64,000 bases of DNA from Cardinalis cardinalis (lineage: Eukaryota > Chordata > Aves > Passeriformes > Cardinalidae). The stretch spans positions 1,903,671-1,967,670 of the forward strand of contig JACDOX010000058.1 in NCBI GenBank assembly GCA_014549065.1, in the 5' to 3' direction. Made by a program: the position numbers and the translations under genes. The notes below the pieces were generated by a model. That model did no database searches. It saw only the letters and a program-made list of their open reading frames with translations, and had not been told where the DNA came from. Numbering within the stretch: the stretch's first letter is position 1; each line of letters begins with the position of its first letter. This document shows, piece by piece, positions 10,789-22,615 of this stretch.

Positions 10789-12619
10789 AATTAAGTGTTT
10801 TCAGTCCAGAAAAGGTTTTATGTTGTCCTTGGGCTTTAGACAATTATATTTCTTTTCCTAAGCTGCATTTCTGTGAGAAAAAAACTAAACCAGNCCAAAC
10901 CCCAATATTCACCCTATTCATATTTACTGTGAAAAGATGATGCTCTCCCAGCTCTGNAGAGCAGTGACCCTCCAGGTGTAGACCAGATAATGGATGTTTC
11001 ATTTAATTTCTTTCTCTTGTGCCTTTGTGAAAGAAAATCCAGACATTGCCTTTAGCAATGCTGCTGGATGTTGACCCTGAAAGCATATCCCAAATTACAA
11101 AAGTGTATTATTCCTGTGTAATTCTTGAACACAAACAGGAAGAATGGACTTTGCCTTTCATTTCTTATTCATAAGTTAGAAATATCACACCTTTACAGAG
11201 CCTCAGCAAAGACCTTAAAATATATAAAGATTCAACTCCAACAAATTGTTGAAGAGGTACTATTTCCTTTTATTTCCACAGTTTTAGCTAACAATGAGAA
11301 TAAAGCAAATAATACAATTAGAATACTGAGCACAGTACTTACAGTAGGTATATATAAAAGATCCTTGACTTACATGAAGCAATTATATATATATATATAG
11401 GTAATAAAAACTTCTTGGGAAAGAGAAATTCCTGATACTGAAATCTAAGTACACTGACTTGAAACTTCTTTATGACCTCCTAATACACTGTCATTTGAGA
11501 TACTTGCACAGTCCTATCACCGAGGAATCCCTGTGTCTCACTGATTTTGGACTTACTACCCCTTCTAAATGGGACATCACTCATTTCCTCATTTTGCAGA
11601 CTCAGACATGAAAGTCTGATATGACCCTTGCAGGTCGTTGAAAATCTGGGACAGTGGAGAAAACAGAACTCATGTTTGGACTGAAGTCAAAATAATCATC
11701 TTTTATGAAGTTCCTTTTTTTGAAAAAAAAACACCACAAAAAACCCAAAAAACCAAACCAACACAATGAAGAAAATGTTTAGAAATTATTACTTATGAGA
11801 CTATACTAACATGGAACCAAAAGAAACCTTGAGACTTCTCTTGAGGCTAGAGTCCTTGTTGAGCGAATATGAGAAGTACAAGTGAAGGAAAAAAATTGAT
11901 GGAATGCTAAATTACTGTGGAGGCTTTCATGTGGTATGATTGTGCCTCTGCACATGTGTGGATGAAAACAAATTCAAGTTATGGTTATAGAAAAAAAGAT
12001 CAAATGTTTATTCTATTGCAATTTGACCAAGAGGTGTAATTAAAACAGCTGTATCATTAGATTTATTGCAATAAAAATGTAGGAAAAACTCAGATTATGA
12101 ATTGTCTCGGTTTGTGTTTACATTGCTTTTATATTATGAACATCCTGTTCTACGCTTAATCCTGCAGTCCTGCTTACCAGAAATGCCATTATTTGAGTCA
12201 GGGTCATGTTCAACTCCAAGGGATGTTTGTATAACAGAACCATCTGGCTTCCCCAAGGCCACACAGCTCAGCAGGACTAAGGTGATTGGGACATATTCAC
12301 TAGGAGTGATTTGTTCTGTTTTGTCCAACTGAACTCTGTGGCCTTGCACAATCTCCAGGAATTTGGGTCCTGTACAACTCGGTGGCCATATCACACTTTC
12401 AGTAATTCCTGTTTCTGAAGTAATGCACTATTATTCTTCATATTCATAGATGTGGCAAATATTTGTTTCCATGCCACCTAATGTTCAAAATTAAATCTTC
12501 ACTGCATATAAAGACTACCCTTTATAATTGGAGTGGTCCTAAGATTACTTGCTTTGGCCATATTGTCTTGAGCAGTATCAACACTGAAAGAAATTGTGAG
12601 CAAATTTTTTTGATAAAGG
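10789..12619. other. Non-coding AT-rich DNA with a (TA)8 and an A/C-rich tract
   Basis: Single-copy AT-rich DNA. A short TA dinucleotide run of eight units lies at 11384-11399, and an A/C-rich low-complexity tract with AAAACCC/AACC motifs lies near 11725-11765. No gene, transposon or promoter-like composition is seen. Confidence 0.5.
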
Positions 12620-14140
12620 CAGAAAGAAACAAGACAAAGATACCATGACAGATTTTTTTTTTTAAGGAGGAAACAGAAACTTTTCTCAGGTGAAGTAGAC
12701 TGGATGAAAAAGCCTAACTGAGGCCAAAGAAAAGAAGTAGTAAAACAGATATAAAGGCCTGACAGCAGGGCAACAGGAAAAGGTGTTTCTAAATAATGGT
12801 GATAAAGAAAGAAGATAGAACTGAAGACTCAGTGAAGAGTAATCTACAGAATGAAAAATAGAGGGAACATGAGCATTTTAATCCTCAAAATAATAATATT
12901 TTCAGCCAGTTTTTATCCAAAGGTCACACATCCTTAGCCCTGGGAGAAAACTAAGATATCTTGNAGATAATCAAGTAGTAAACTGAAAGGAAGGAAGTGT
13001 TGAAGGTAGAGGAAAGTAATGTATTCATGAGTGGCAACAGTAATAAAAAAGACAGTCTGGTTTGAAACAGCTGATGGGATATCTGAACAGCAAGAAGTGA
13101 GAAAAGAGGGTTCCATGAGAAACATAAAAGACATAGCTGAGACAGAGCAATATTGCTACCAGATCCCAGATGTAGCGTTGAGAAAAAGTTAAAGAATAAG
13201 GAAAAGTTGAAGTCAAGAANATGGAGTTGAATTACATTTTCCTTTGATCAGCATTCCCTTATGCATTAGGGGAATNAACCAGCTGAAGGAGAGATACACA
13301 CGACCTAGAATCTGTGAGTTTTACTGTCCAAACATTTAAATCAAGAGGACAAATACCAGTGAAAAACACAGATGAATCAAAAAATAAATGCAAATCTGCC
13401 AAGATCAGAGAGGCAGTNATAGCTGTGTGGGGGTTCCATAGATGAATCAGAGAGAGGAGGGATGGTGGTATGGATTGGTGGGAAGCAGCCAGAAAAAATC
13501 CAGAGGGTAATGAGAGAAGGAGTGAGTACAAACAGGCAAGGGAAAGAAGCACTGCTGAGATGGAGCCAGCTTCAGAGCCATAAAGGAACACTGTTCTATA
13601 AAGACGAGGGCCAGAGCAAGAATTGGAGCATCATGGAACAGCAGATTGGAAAGGACACCAAAGGAGGTAAGTGATCAGTAGAGAACTGGATTATTCAGTG
13701 AGTGTAGGGNATGACAAGAGGGGAATAAAGGGAAATAAGCATCCAGAACTAACTAAATTGACACACTGNTACAGTGGAAAGGAAGAAGTGAGGCCAGAAG
13801 AATGGTAGAAAGACAGATGGACACCACCTCATGGTAAATGAAGGAAAGAAGGTGATTCAGACAGCAGATAAGGGATGTTAAATATTTTACTGCACAGTTT
13901 GATCTTGGACATGTCAATGAGAACAGCAACAGTTACTAGCTGGACTTTGAAGATTGGAAGCTGTTACATACTTGAAGGAGGGGAAGCAAATGAGAAGTTC
14001 NTAATCAGGGTAAACTAAATTCCTCAGAGAAGGATTAAAAAAGTTGTGGAGAGCTGTAGTTGAGAAAAAAGGGAATATATGAGCCAAAGCAAACCACAGG
14101 TCAGGAGTAAAACTCATCCATCTGAAGACTATAAGAGCAG
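12620..14140 (+). other. Long purine-rich block of unknown origin
   Basis: For about 1.5 kb the plus strand is purine-biased; one sampled line (13441-13500) is three-quarters A or G. This is not a simple repeat: the sequence is complex, with many GGAAAG and AGAAGA words. A 70-codon open frame at 13462-13674 contains a strong donor-like GAG|GTAAGT at 13664-13672. Sense strands of retroviral or LINE interiors are often purine-rich, so a decayed mobile-element interior is possible. A non-coding exon or compositional drift are alternatives. I recognise no protein motif. Confidence 0.35.
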
Positions 14141-17100
14141 TCAGAAGAAATGACCATACACTTTCAAGTCTGCAAAACTATTCTTCCATTCTTTTGTTAT
14201 CTGAATTGCCAGTGTCTGGAATGATCAAGATCATTATTTATTGTTGCAGTGAATCTTGTAAAATCAAACTTGAATGTATAAATTATTGAAATACCTCTTG
14301 CTCAGAATGACTCTTTAACATCACAAAACAAATAAGTAGATAACATTGCTAATTTGATTCAAAGCCTTTGAATATACATCATCCATAAACTCTGACTTCA
14401 GTGNGTATAAACAACTCTGTGAGTGTCCCCATAGGACTGATATTAATTCACAACAAAAAAGCTTTTATGACTCCTACACTTGGGAACTATGCATTTTTAC
14501 TTCTTCATCATGGCTGTTCATGAGCTGAAATTCAAATGTTAACCCATGAATTATTTATTGAAAAATATTCTAAAGTACTCATTAAAATCTTAGGTGGCAT
14601 TAAAGCTAACTCCACACTTCTTTCTGTTTGCTTCATAATGCCAACCTAACAGATTTACTGAAGAGAAGCATCAGGAAATACAGTGAGTGTTCCATAAATA
14701 ACAAAAGAAATCACAAAAAATGAATTTTGAAACTGGAATTTCAGACCTCAACNTGTATCCTTCCAGGTAACCTCTAAGTCCATCTCAAATGACTTAGAGC
14801 TTTAAAAGACATCNATAGTATCAGACAATAGGTTTTAAAACTTTGTTGATTTGGGGTCTTAAATCATTCCTGATGATGAACTGCACTGGCATTTCTCCAA
14901 GAAAAAAACAAAGCATGCGTTTAGTCCTCATTTCTTTATTCTGTTCATCTCTTTTGAACTTGGGTGGAGGGTACAATCTGTGTATTGGGAGGAAAGGTGT
15001 GAAAGCAATAGCATGATAGCAGGGAATTTCTTGGAAGACATGGGAATGAATAAAACATAAGGACAGAGAAGGGGAATTTACATTTTTTTTCACAACAGGG
15101 TCGACAGCTGTTATGTCATGAGTCTGTACTTGTCCACACTTTGTGTGCTGTCTTTTTGCTCCACCTCATNTTTGTCTTTCTCTGTGTATGCTGTACATTT
15201 TCTGAGGAAATCACTGCTTTTCCCTTTGTCTGGAGAGAAACACATCCTTTTTTGGCACTGGAGCAAGCTCAATAATGAAGAACGTGATTATAACTGATGA
15301 AGGACATGGATTCATCTTTCAACGTCACAAATTATTTACTATGATTCAGAGTCACGAATTTCTTTTATCCAAGGATTTCTCTCTGAAGCTGCTGCAACAG
15401 TTACCATATATTGTTGATATGCCTGAAATTTAGGGTTGGGAGGAAACTGGGGCCAAGCTTTTGAAGCACTAAGCAACTTCCCTAAAGCCAAAATCACATG
15501 TTGGACATCTAAAACTGGGTATTTGTCAATTTTTAATATTATTTTAGTTTTTGATGATAATAATGATAAATGTTGCAATAGTATCTAACACTCATACACT
15601 ATCTATAAACCCAAAGTTTTTCCCAAATGATGTTTCCCAAATGGGTCATCAGAGTTGGAGTTGTTAGATTCTGATATTCTGTAGTCAGTTCTGANGTTGT
15701 TGAATGAGGAGCTTTTCAAAAACAGTTACAGTTTTTGTAACACTTGAAATGTTTGAATGTTCAAGCAGCTACAGCTGTCTGATGTTTGTTAGCCACAAAT
15801 GCAGAAGAGAATATTGCTTCAATATTTAACTCAAAAAGCTACACTGAGTTTGAGATGATGATAGGGTTGTGATGGTGTGTTCAAACCCACGACAGCAGGA
15901 ACCCCTGACAGCCAGCAAGGCTCCCTGAGGAGTGCCAGCTCCTAGCCCAAAGACAGCAGTCATGTCTCAGAAATGTGCAGTACAATGATGCCCATGAAGG
16001 AGAGGCACTTCTACCAGCTCTCTCTCAATACTGCACTGCAAGTTTCCTGAAAATATTACTGATCCAAAGCACTTGATGCCTTTAACCTTTTTCATGTGCT
16101 TGACTGAAGACAGGGATAAATAATTCAGTATGCTCTATTCAATTTCCTGGGGAAATTTGTTCCACACCCAAAACTATTCTTCAATCAGGAGTTCTTTCTA
16201 TGTGCTCAAATCAGCATAGAAGTACTGGTCGGATCAGGGCCACCATTTAGAGTGAAAGGAAATACCTGAATAACCTATAAAACACACCCTCCCTCAGGAT
16301 GTGCAGAAGTGAAAGCAACTTACTTCATTAAGCAGCAGAAGGAGATTATCAAGAGCTCTATAACACAGAAAGCATTTATTTTCAGGGTCTTTCTTGTAGT
16401 CTTTGGAGAAATGTTGAAANGTGACATTTAAAATGTATCTGATGACTGTCATTAAGAAATTTGTTTTCCTTCCATATTCTTAAATTGCTGAAAAGACTTG
16501 ACCCTCAATAAAATTGGAAGATATTTTCCTTTATGCTGTCATGTTTCCAAATGTCTGGAATCTAGACTGACTTCTGCCTGAGTGTAGCAGCCAAGGGTTT
16601 ACACAACACCAAGTAAACTGCTGTTCTGATCCCAAGCTTGCAAGATCCACAATAATGGAAGCAATGGATTTTTTCTGGGATAGCTTTGCCAGCAAACAGA
16701 GAAATCTTTCTGAGTCTCACTCACTCTTTTGGTGTTTAGTTGTTGCAGGCTCCCAGTCAGTGCCTTTTTGCAGTTTTCTGTNAGGAACTGTAAGAGCTAT
16801 AATGACTTATATCCAAAAAAGTATCAACATTACCAGATCTTCACTCCTGACTGGAATCTGAAGTTGTCACTATAAGCTGCATATGTCAATGGCATCTATC
16901 TTAAAGATTTTCACACCAATAGGACATGCATGCCGAGGNTAAAATGCCAGATCCATGAAAAATCAAAAGAAAAATCTCAAAACCTAAATAATTTGTTGTA
17001 ATGAATCAATCAAAATGGCAGACNAGTTTCATCGAGGGGACCAAGATCAATCACACAAATAGCAAAAAAATAGTTATTCTACCCTCATAACAGCTACTCC

Positions 17101-17335
17101 ACACTTATTGGGTAAAAAACCATATTGTTATATAGTATTGCCTCCCTCATTTAAACATTTAGTAAATATTTACAATATAAGCTGTTATTTTCAAACAAGC
17201 TGGAGAGGCAGAGGCCCTNTTTTCTTGTGTTAAAAGTGTTTCATTCATATTTTCCTTCAGAAGGAAACAACAAAAGCAAATGTGGAAAGCACTGAAAGCT
17301 GTAATGGAATTTGTTCATCAAGCATTGGTCTTTCT
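14141..17335. other. Non-coding single-copy DNA, nothing identified
   Basis: AT-rich sequence with scattered N bases. The few open frames are under 95 codons and lack recognisable motifs. No tandem repeat, transposon end or CpG cluster is visible. Confidence 0.5.
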
Positions 17336-17388
17336 ACAGTAGGTTTAAATCAAGTGTTGTCCCCACAGTAGGTTTAAATCAAGTGTTG
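17336..17388 (+). repeat. 24-bp direct repeat, 29-bp period
   Basis: A 24-base sequence beginning ACAGTAGGTTTAAATC is present at 17336-17359 and again, identical, at 17365-17388, separated by TCCCC. It is a small local duplication with no evident function. Confidence 0.9.
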
Positions 17389-18787
17389 ATTGATTTATCT
17401 GCTCTTCACCTTGTAAGCAAGGAGATGTCAACACCAGTGGATACTATGGTGATGTTTGTATATCATTTGTCTGTGCCATGACATTTATTTCTCCTGGTGA
17501 CTTAAACTGAATTTCAAACATTACAAATTAATTTTAGTACAACCATGTATATCTCCCCTGTGTATTCCAGAACTTGTTAGGTACAAGACTGAAACATTAA
17601 CATTCCCTGCTAGTGAAATATTAGGAGCATTAAAGAACCAGCTGGAAAACAAATGGGGGGACTTTCAATTTCNTAGCAATGGCAGACACTGATTCAGAGG
17701 AACAAAATCTCTGTGCAGGGGAGAGATGAAGGGACAAAAACAAGACAGTTCTTCCTTCTCTCAGACCCCATTCCAGTTTCTGACCGAACTGTAATTCCAG
17801 AGACAGGCAGACCTGTCTGTACCTGGACTACTGTGCTTCAGCTCTCCGTCTCTCCTCTGTTCCAAGCATAGTGAGTCAGTGGAAAAGGTTCCAGGAGGGC
17901 TGTGTCAGCCTNACAGAGGGGAGCACCAAACTAAGCACAAGGGAGATCTTTCCTTCAGTGCTTCCACAGCCTGAAAGGGACAGAGATGCCTAATCCTGGA
18001 GCACTGTGCAGAAAGGAGGGCTCATTTCTTCTTCTGCAGATGACTCCACCAACAAAAGAACATTTGTGAAGCTTTCCCAATAGTCAGGTAAATAATGTAC
18101 CAAAAACAAGACAAAAGAAACTAACAATTTCTTTGTTTTATGCAATGGCAGCAAGGCAGCTCTTTTTGAATCCATGGGCTAGAGTGATTCAAAGTTCATC
18201 TGAGACTGAGTGTCCCATGCAGTGTGATGTGGGGGCTTTTCCACAGAGCCTGTAGATCTGGGAGCTGGCAGGGGTGGGCAGGGGTGGCTGTGAGTGAGCC
18301 TTGGTGGTGCATGTCAGCCCCACAGGAGCCCCAGTGAGCTCCCACCCCTGGCCTTCCCAGAGCTTTTGTTGCTCACCAAGGGCCAAACCTCACCTTCCTT
18401 ACAGTCAGTGGGAGCTTTGCTGTCACNTTCCTTGAAATAAGCCTTGACATGAGCAGAGCAAACAATGGGAAAACAGAAGCCAAGCCCCGGGCTGCAGAGC
18501 CCATGGCAGGTTTCCATATCATTAACTGGCACCCAGTGCTGGTCTCCTCAAAGAATGTCACTGTACCTGCTCTTTGTATGCAAAGCACAGCTTTTACACT
18601 TGTAAACATATATAGGAAGAAATATATTTATGCATATTATGGTTTGTCTTTGTAGTGAGGATAAAAATCTGTGCATGATAACAGTGTCTACACATTTTCT
18701 GAAATCTAATGCCAATCCGAAATGTCAAATCTTTATTAACATTGCTTGTTTTAGGTGGGGCATAAAATTTCTTGACTAGTCAGTCAC
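17389..18787. other. Non-coding DNA; moderately GC-rich at 18190-18500
   Basis: Single-copy DNA. The GC-richer part near 18190-18500 carries open frames on the minus strand, none with a recognised domain. No repeat family is identified. Confidence 0.45.
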
Positions 18788-19001
18788 CTTCAAAGAGACT
18801 ATGTTGAAAATACAAAAAAAGGAAAGAAAAATTAAAAATCCAAAATACAAAAAAAAACCACCAACCAACCAAACAAACCCAGAAAGGAAGTAANCTTCAA
18901 AGAGACTATGTTGAAAATACAAAAAAAGAAACAAAAAAAAAAAAACCCCAAACAAACAAAAAAGCAACCAACCAACCAAACAAACCCAGAAAGGAAGTAA
19001 G
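18788..19001 (+). repeat. 107-bp tandem duplication with an A/C-rich core
   Basis: Two adjacent copies of equal length, 18788-18894 and 18895-19001. Each starts with CTTCAAAGAGACTATG and ends with CCCAGAAAGGAAGTAA. The first and last 30 or so bases are identical between copies, while the A-rich middle differs. The isolated N at 18894 aligns with G at 19001. Identical flanks with a diverged low-complexity core fit a recent duplication followed by slippage in the A tracts. The minus strand yields a spurious phenylalanine-rich open frame. Confidence 0.93.
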
Positions 19002-20970
19002 CTAAAAGAGAAAAAAGTACAGAAATACAGAAATACTGATTTATGCCACATGTTACCCAAACCTCAGATGTCAGGATTTTATGAGGTGTTAGGATACCTA
19101 TGAATACAAAGATTTATATAAAATTAANTAAACATATTACCGAAAATATTAAGAGCAAGAAAACTGTTCTACAAGTTCCATTCCAACCACTGATCTTCTA
19201 TTTTCTAAAACGTTTAAGATAGATACTCAGTGCATACGCAAATATAGTATACAAATATATGCCAATGCTTTATCAAGGAGCAATGCTCTATTAAAGAGCA
19301 AAGTTAAATTTTAATGTATTTAGGACTCATGATTAAATTCTAGATTAATATAAGAAATGGAGTCAGTCAGATCAACATGAAAAATGAGCTCAGTACTATC
19401 ACACTTAATCAAATGGTAGATGATGTAATTTTGTGGAGAGGACAAAATTGCTGGAGAGTTATCCTTTATAATGGCTTTCTTATATTTTTATAGAAACTAA
19501 TTAAGAAATCTACAGGAAACTAATTTACACTTTGATTAGGAATTCAAGTAGAGGNAGGGAAAAGTGCACATACACCTAGCGGTTTGTTGTCATCTTTTGA
19601 GCAGCATTCAAGTCCAGGCTGCTTGCAGCATCATGTCTTTGGCTATGGCTGCACTATCCAAACCAGTGCTACCCTCTGGGGTGTGCACAGCTCCATGTGC
19701 TGGGCATATCTGGGTTCCACTGAGTGCCAGGTGCTGCTGGGTGGGGGCTGCNCCNTCCGAGGGCAGCTCTGAGGACACTNGGTGGATGCCACTCATTTCC
19801 AGCTGGCTGCCACCAGCTGCCGGGGCTGGGCTAGCTCAGGCCCCTCACAGAGGACAGGAGGATGACTCACTGCCTTAGGCAAATCTGCCTTGTAAACTCT
19901 TTCCACTCAGCTGTTTCTGCAAGCATGACTTTGTGGTTATAAAGGTTACGATGGCCTCCATCCACATGCTCTCTTTACACNATTCTTACAACATGTTGGC
20001 ATTACTTCACAGCTTACCTTTTTTGCCTGCAGTTTTTTAAGACAGCCAGAGTACCTCTTTGTTTACTAGAGCATTTATTATAATGTGGTCAGGTCAGAAA
20101 GCCTGCCATTTCTCTCTGCAGCAGAGCTGTATGCTTTAGACCTGAGGTCATGGAGCTATTTGCACTTCCAACAATTGGTTGCATCAAGCTGTGTTGCAAT
20201 ACATGAAACATGCCACATCAGGCATTTTTCTTTTTTCATTCTGCCCTCAATTTCTCTCTTCAGTCCTTCCCTACCTCTCCCAGAGAGCAGCAAGCCATTT
20301 GCCAAAATGTGAAGTTAGTTTTCGATCTTTGGCTTTCGTGGTTTATGAAGAAATTCTCTGCCTAGAGTCATTCACAGGAAGGGCGTATTCGCTGTGAATT
20401 TGAGATTTCTCTCATCAGTGAATAATCAATCTTGATAACTCTTCTGACCTTGCACATACAACCTTACCTCAGGTAATAAAACACTTGACCCATTTTTCTG
20501 GACAGCACAATAGCAGATGTAACCCATGTGCCTCTGGGTACTGTATTCCATCTCTAACTTAGGTCTAGTTATGGCCCCCTAGTCATTTAGTTATTCTATT
20601 GAAACTCTAGGAACACAGCTAATTAAAGGAAGGGAAGGTGATAATGAAATTCCCCATGCTGACAATACCACTTAACTGTGAGTGCCTGTTTGCTTTGCTT
20701 CATGTTTTCCAGCAGTAGAGTTTAAGCAGACTACTTATAGGGCATGGCATTTCAAATTAAGGAAAAGAGAAAGCAAATTCTCTGGGGTTGAATCATCATA
20801 TCTGGAAATCCAGCAATGTCNAATTTACACATACTGCATTCATAAATTTGAATTACACACTGTGTAAAGAGACACTCATCCAGTATGTACTGGTAGAAGC
20901 AGATGAATGGAGCAAGGCAGGGTTCCAAATGGAAAGCTGGAACCTAAAGAAAAAGAAGTGGTGCATTTGT
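19002..20970. other. Non-coding single-copy DNA
   Basis: AT-rich to about 19560, then a GC-richer patch (19570-19880) with several N bases and mutually overlapping short frames. I recognise no domain, transposon or tandem repeat. Confidence 0.45.
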
Positions 20971-21001
20971 TGTTTCTGTTTCATTTCTTTTCTTTTTGTA
21001 G

Positions 21002-21164
21002 CAGAAATGAGCACAAGACCTTTATGTGCAATGATTATTTTAGAGAGTGAATTGCCAGAGGGACGGATCACACAGACTTTGCCCACACAAGAATTCCCAC
21101 TAAAGAGAAATGTTGAAACAGAAAAAAATCATGCCTTGGTTGCACAAGGCACTGTACCTGTCAG
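21002..21164 (+). other. Weak candidate exon (163 bp)
   Basis: A long polypyrimidine tract ending in TAG (20968-21001) makes an excellent acceptor-like site. One frame stays open from there through 21164, where CAG|GTGACT offers a mediocre donor. The same frame is also open upstream of the acceptor (126 codons in all), and a stop follows immediately after the donor. The peptide after the acceptor begins EMSTRPLCAMIILESELPEG and matches nothing I know. Chance open frames of this length are expected in 64 kb. Confidence 0.15.
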
Positions 21165-21169
21165 GTGAC

Positions 21170-22352
21170 TTAAAATACATAGTAGCCACAGTTTGTGGAG
21201 CACTGAATGCTAACCAGAAGTCAGTTCTGGGAATGATGTGTCCTCTGCTGCTCCTTTCCTCTTACAGGAAAATGCAGTCACTAAGCCTGGCTTCTTCCCA
21301 GAAAATGTAATAATGAATCCAGCCTTTTTTCTTTTTGTTTGCATAGAGATATAAATCCCATATATTCCATTTTTCTNTACTTCAGAGTACCATGTTGGAT
21401 AACACAATGGAGTATTTGTACAGATTGCCTAACACTCCCACAGAATCCATGCTTCTGGTAACGTCTCTGTGCCCAGGAAAGTGACAATTTAAACAATTTA
21501 CTACAGAAGGAGCAAAGCCATCCTAAATGAACATCCATGTGTACCATCCAGNATAAAAGTGTTTCCCATAGTCCCTGATAGTTTCAGTTTACCCAGGCCC
21601 TCTCTTTCATAACACCTCTGAAAAGCTGATGCCCTGATCCAACCAGTTCAAACCCCATCAGCACACACTGAAGGTTTAGTTCTGTTGAGGTTTGTATGGT
21701 AACCACATCTAACCAAGAATTCAGCTTTCCATTAAATCAGGTGTGAGAAGCCCAAACAGGAGTTGGAAACCTGAATGCTTGTCTGGATCTGAGCCAAGAA
21801 CCTTCCAGTATTACATTAAGTAACATGATTAACATCTGTCCTCCACAGAAGGCAACAGCACACAGCACTTTTCTGAATGTTGGCCCAAAATAGCAGTAAC
21901 TGTCAGAGATTTCTCTTCATCAGGTTTCCATTGGTGGTAGCCAGTTTATTTTTAAGGTGAAAGGATATAAGACTATTTCTTCTATGCAACCATATGGAAG
22001 AATCAGAATGATAGAAAGAGCAGCAAAAACTATTGGATTTTATGATCTTTAGGGTCTTTTCAGACCTACATAATACTGTTCTAAAAAGAAGGATCAAAGA
22101 CACCAAACATTTTTGATAGAATGAGCGGTTATAGACTTAAGGAATCCTCAATCTTGGAAAACTTACTTAAAAGTGTTGTGACAGAAGACTGAAAAATCAA
22201 TTATAAGTAGAATGGAAAAGGTGGATAGGAAATAAGTAATTACATATCACTNTTCCTCCCAATAGAAGATTGAGAAGGAGGGCATTAGCTGCTTATAATA
22301 GGTCATAAATTCAAAATAAACAAATGAACAGGTACTAGGTTGTTTGTTTTGG
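21170..22352. other. Non-coding DNA; possible CR1 scrap at about 22027-22085
   Basis: Single-copy DNA. The 60 bases around 22030-22085 (ATGATCTTTAGGGTCTTTTC and following) resemble the CR1 3' terminal segment, but they are too short and diverged to be sure. Nothing else is identified. Confidence 0.35.
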
Positions 22353-22366
22353 TTTTTTTTTTTTTT
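22353..22366 (+). repeat. Poly(T) run (14)
   Basis: Fourteen T bases at the end of a T/G-rich stretch (22340-22366), followed by CACAG. It directly precedes the old LINE remnant and looks like a splice acceptor only by composition. Confidence 0.8.
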
Positions 22367-22371
22367 CACAG

Positions 22372-22615
22372 CCAGCTGTTAAACTGTGAAACCTCCTGCC
22401 ACAGGAGAGAGACTGTGGTACATACAAGGTCAAAACACAGCTGGACATATGCCTGGAAGAATTGGAAAGATGCTGGTGGCCCAGGCAGCCTTGCTGTTGC
22501 CAGCCACTGGAAGTGGGACCCTGTGCCAGGGAGGTATCACTGCATTCCTGCTCTCTTTGGACTCTTCCAAAAATGACCACTACTGGCAGTGTTGGAGGTA
22601 GAATATTTAGGTACA
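22372..22615 (+). mobile_element. Old CR1-clade LINE remnant, 3' end (amniote-wide type)
   Basis: The order of segments matches an old CR1-clade LINE 3' end common in reptiles and birds. First comes a stretch corresponding to the '(W)NSLP..' end of ORF2 (aactgtgaaacctcctgcc at about 22381). Next is a 'cacagctggacat' segment at about 22437. The 'gtatcactgcattcctg' and 'ctctttggactcttcc' segments lie at 22533-22570, and a 'ggcagtgttggaggtagaatat' tail follows near 22585. It is heavily diverged, so the exact subfamily is not assignable by eye. A reverse-orientation relative lies at 35778-35900. Confidence 0.6.
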
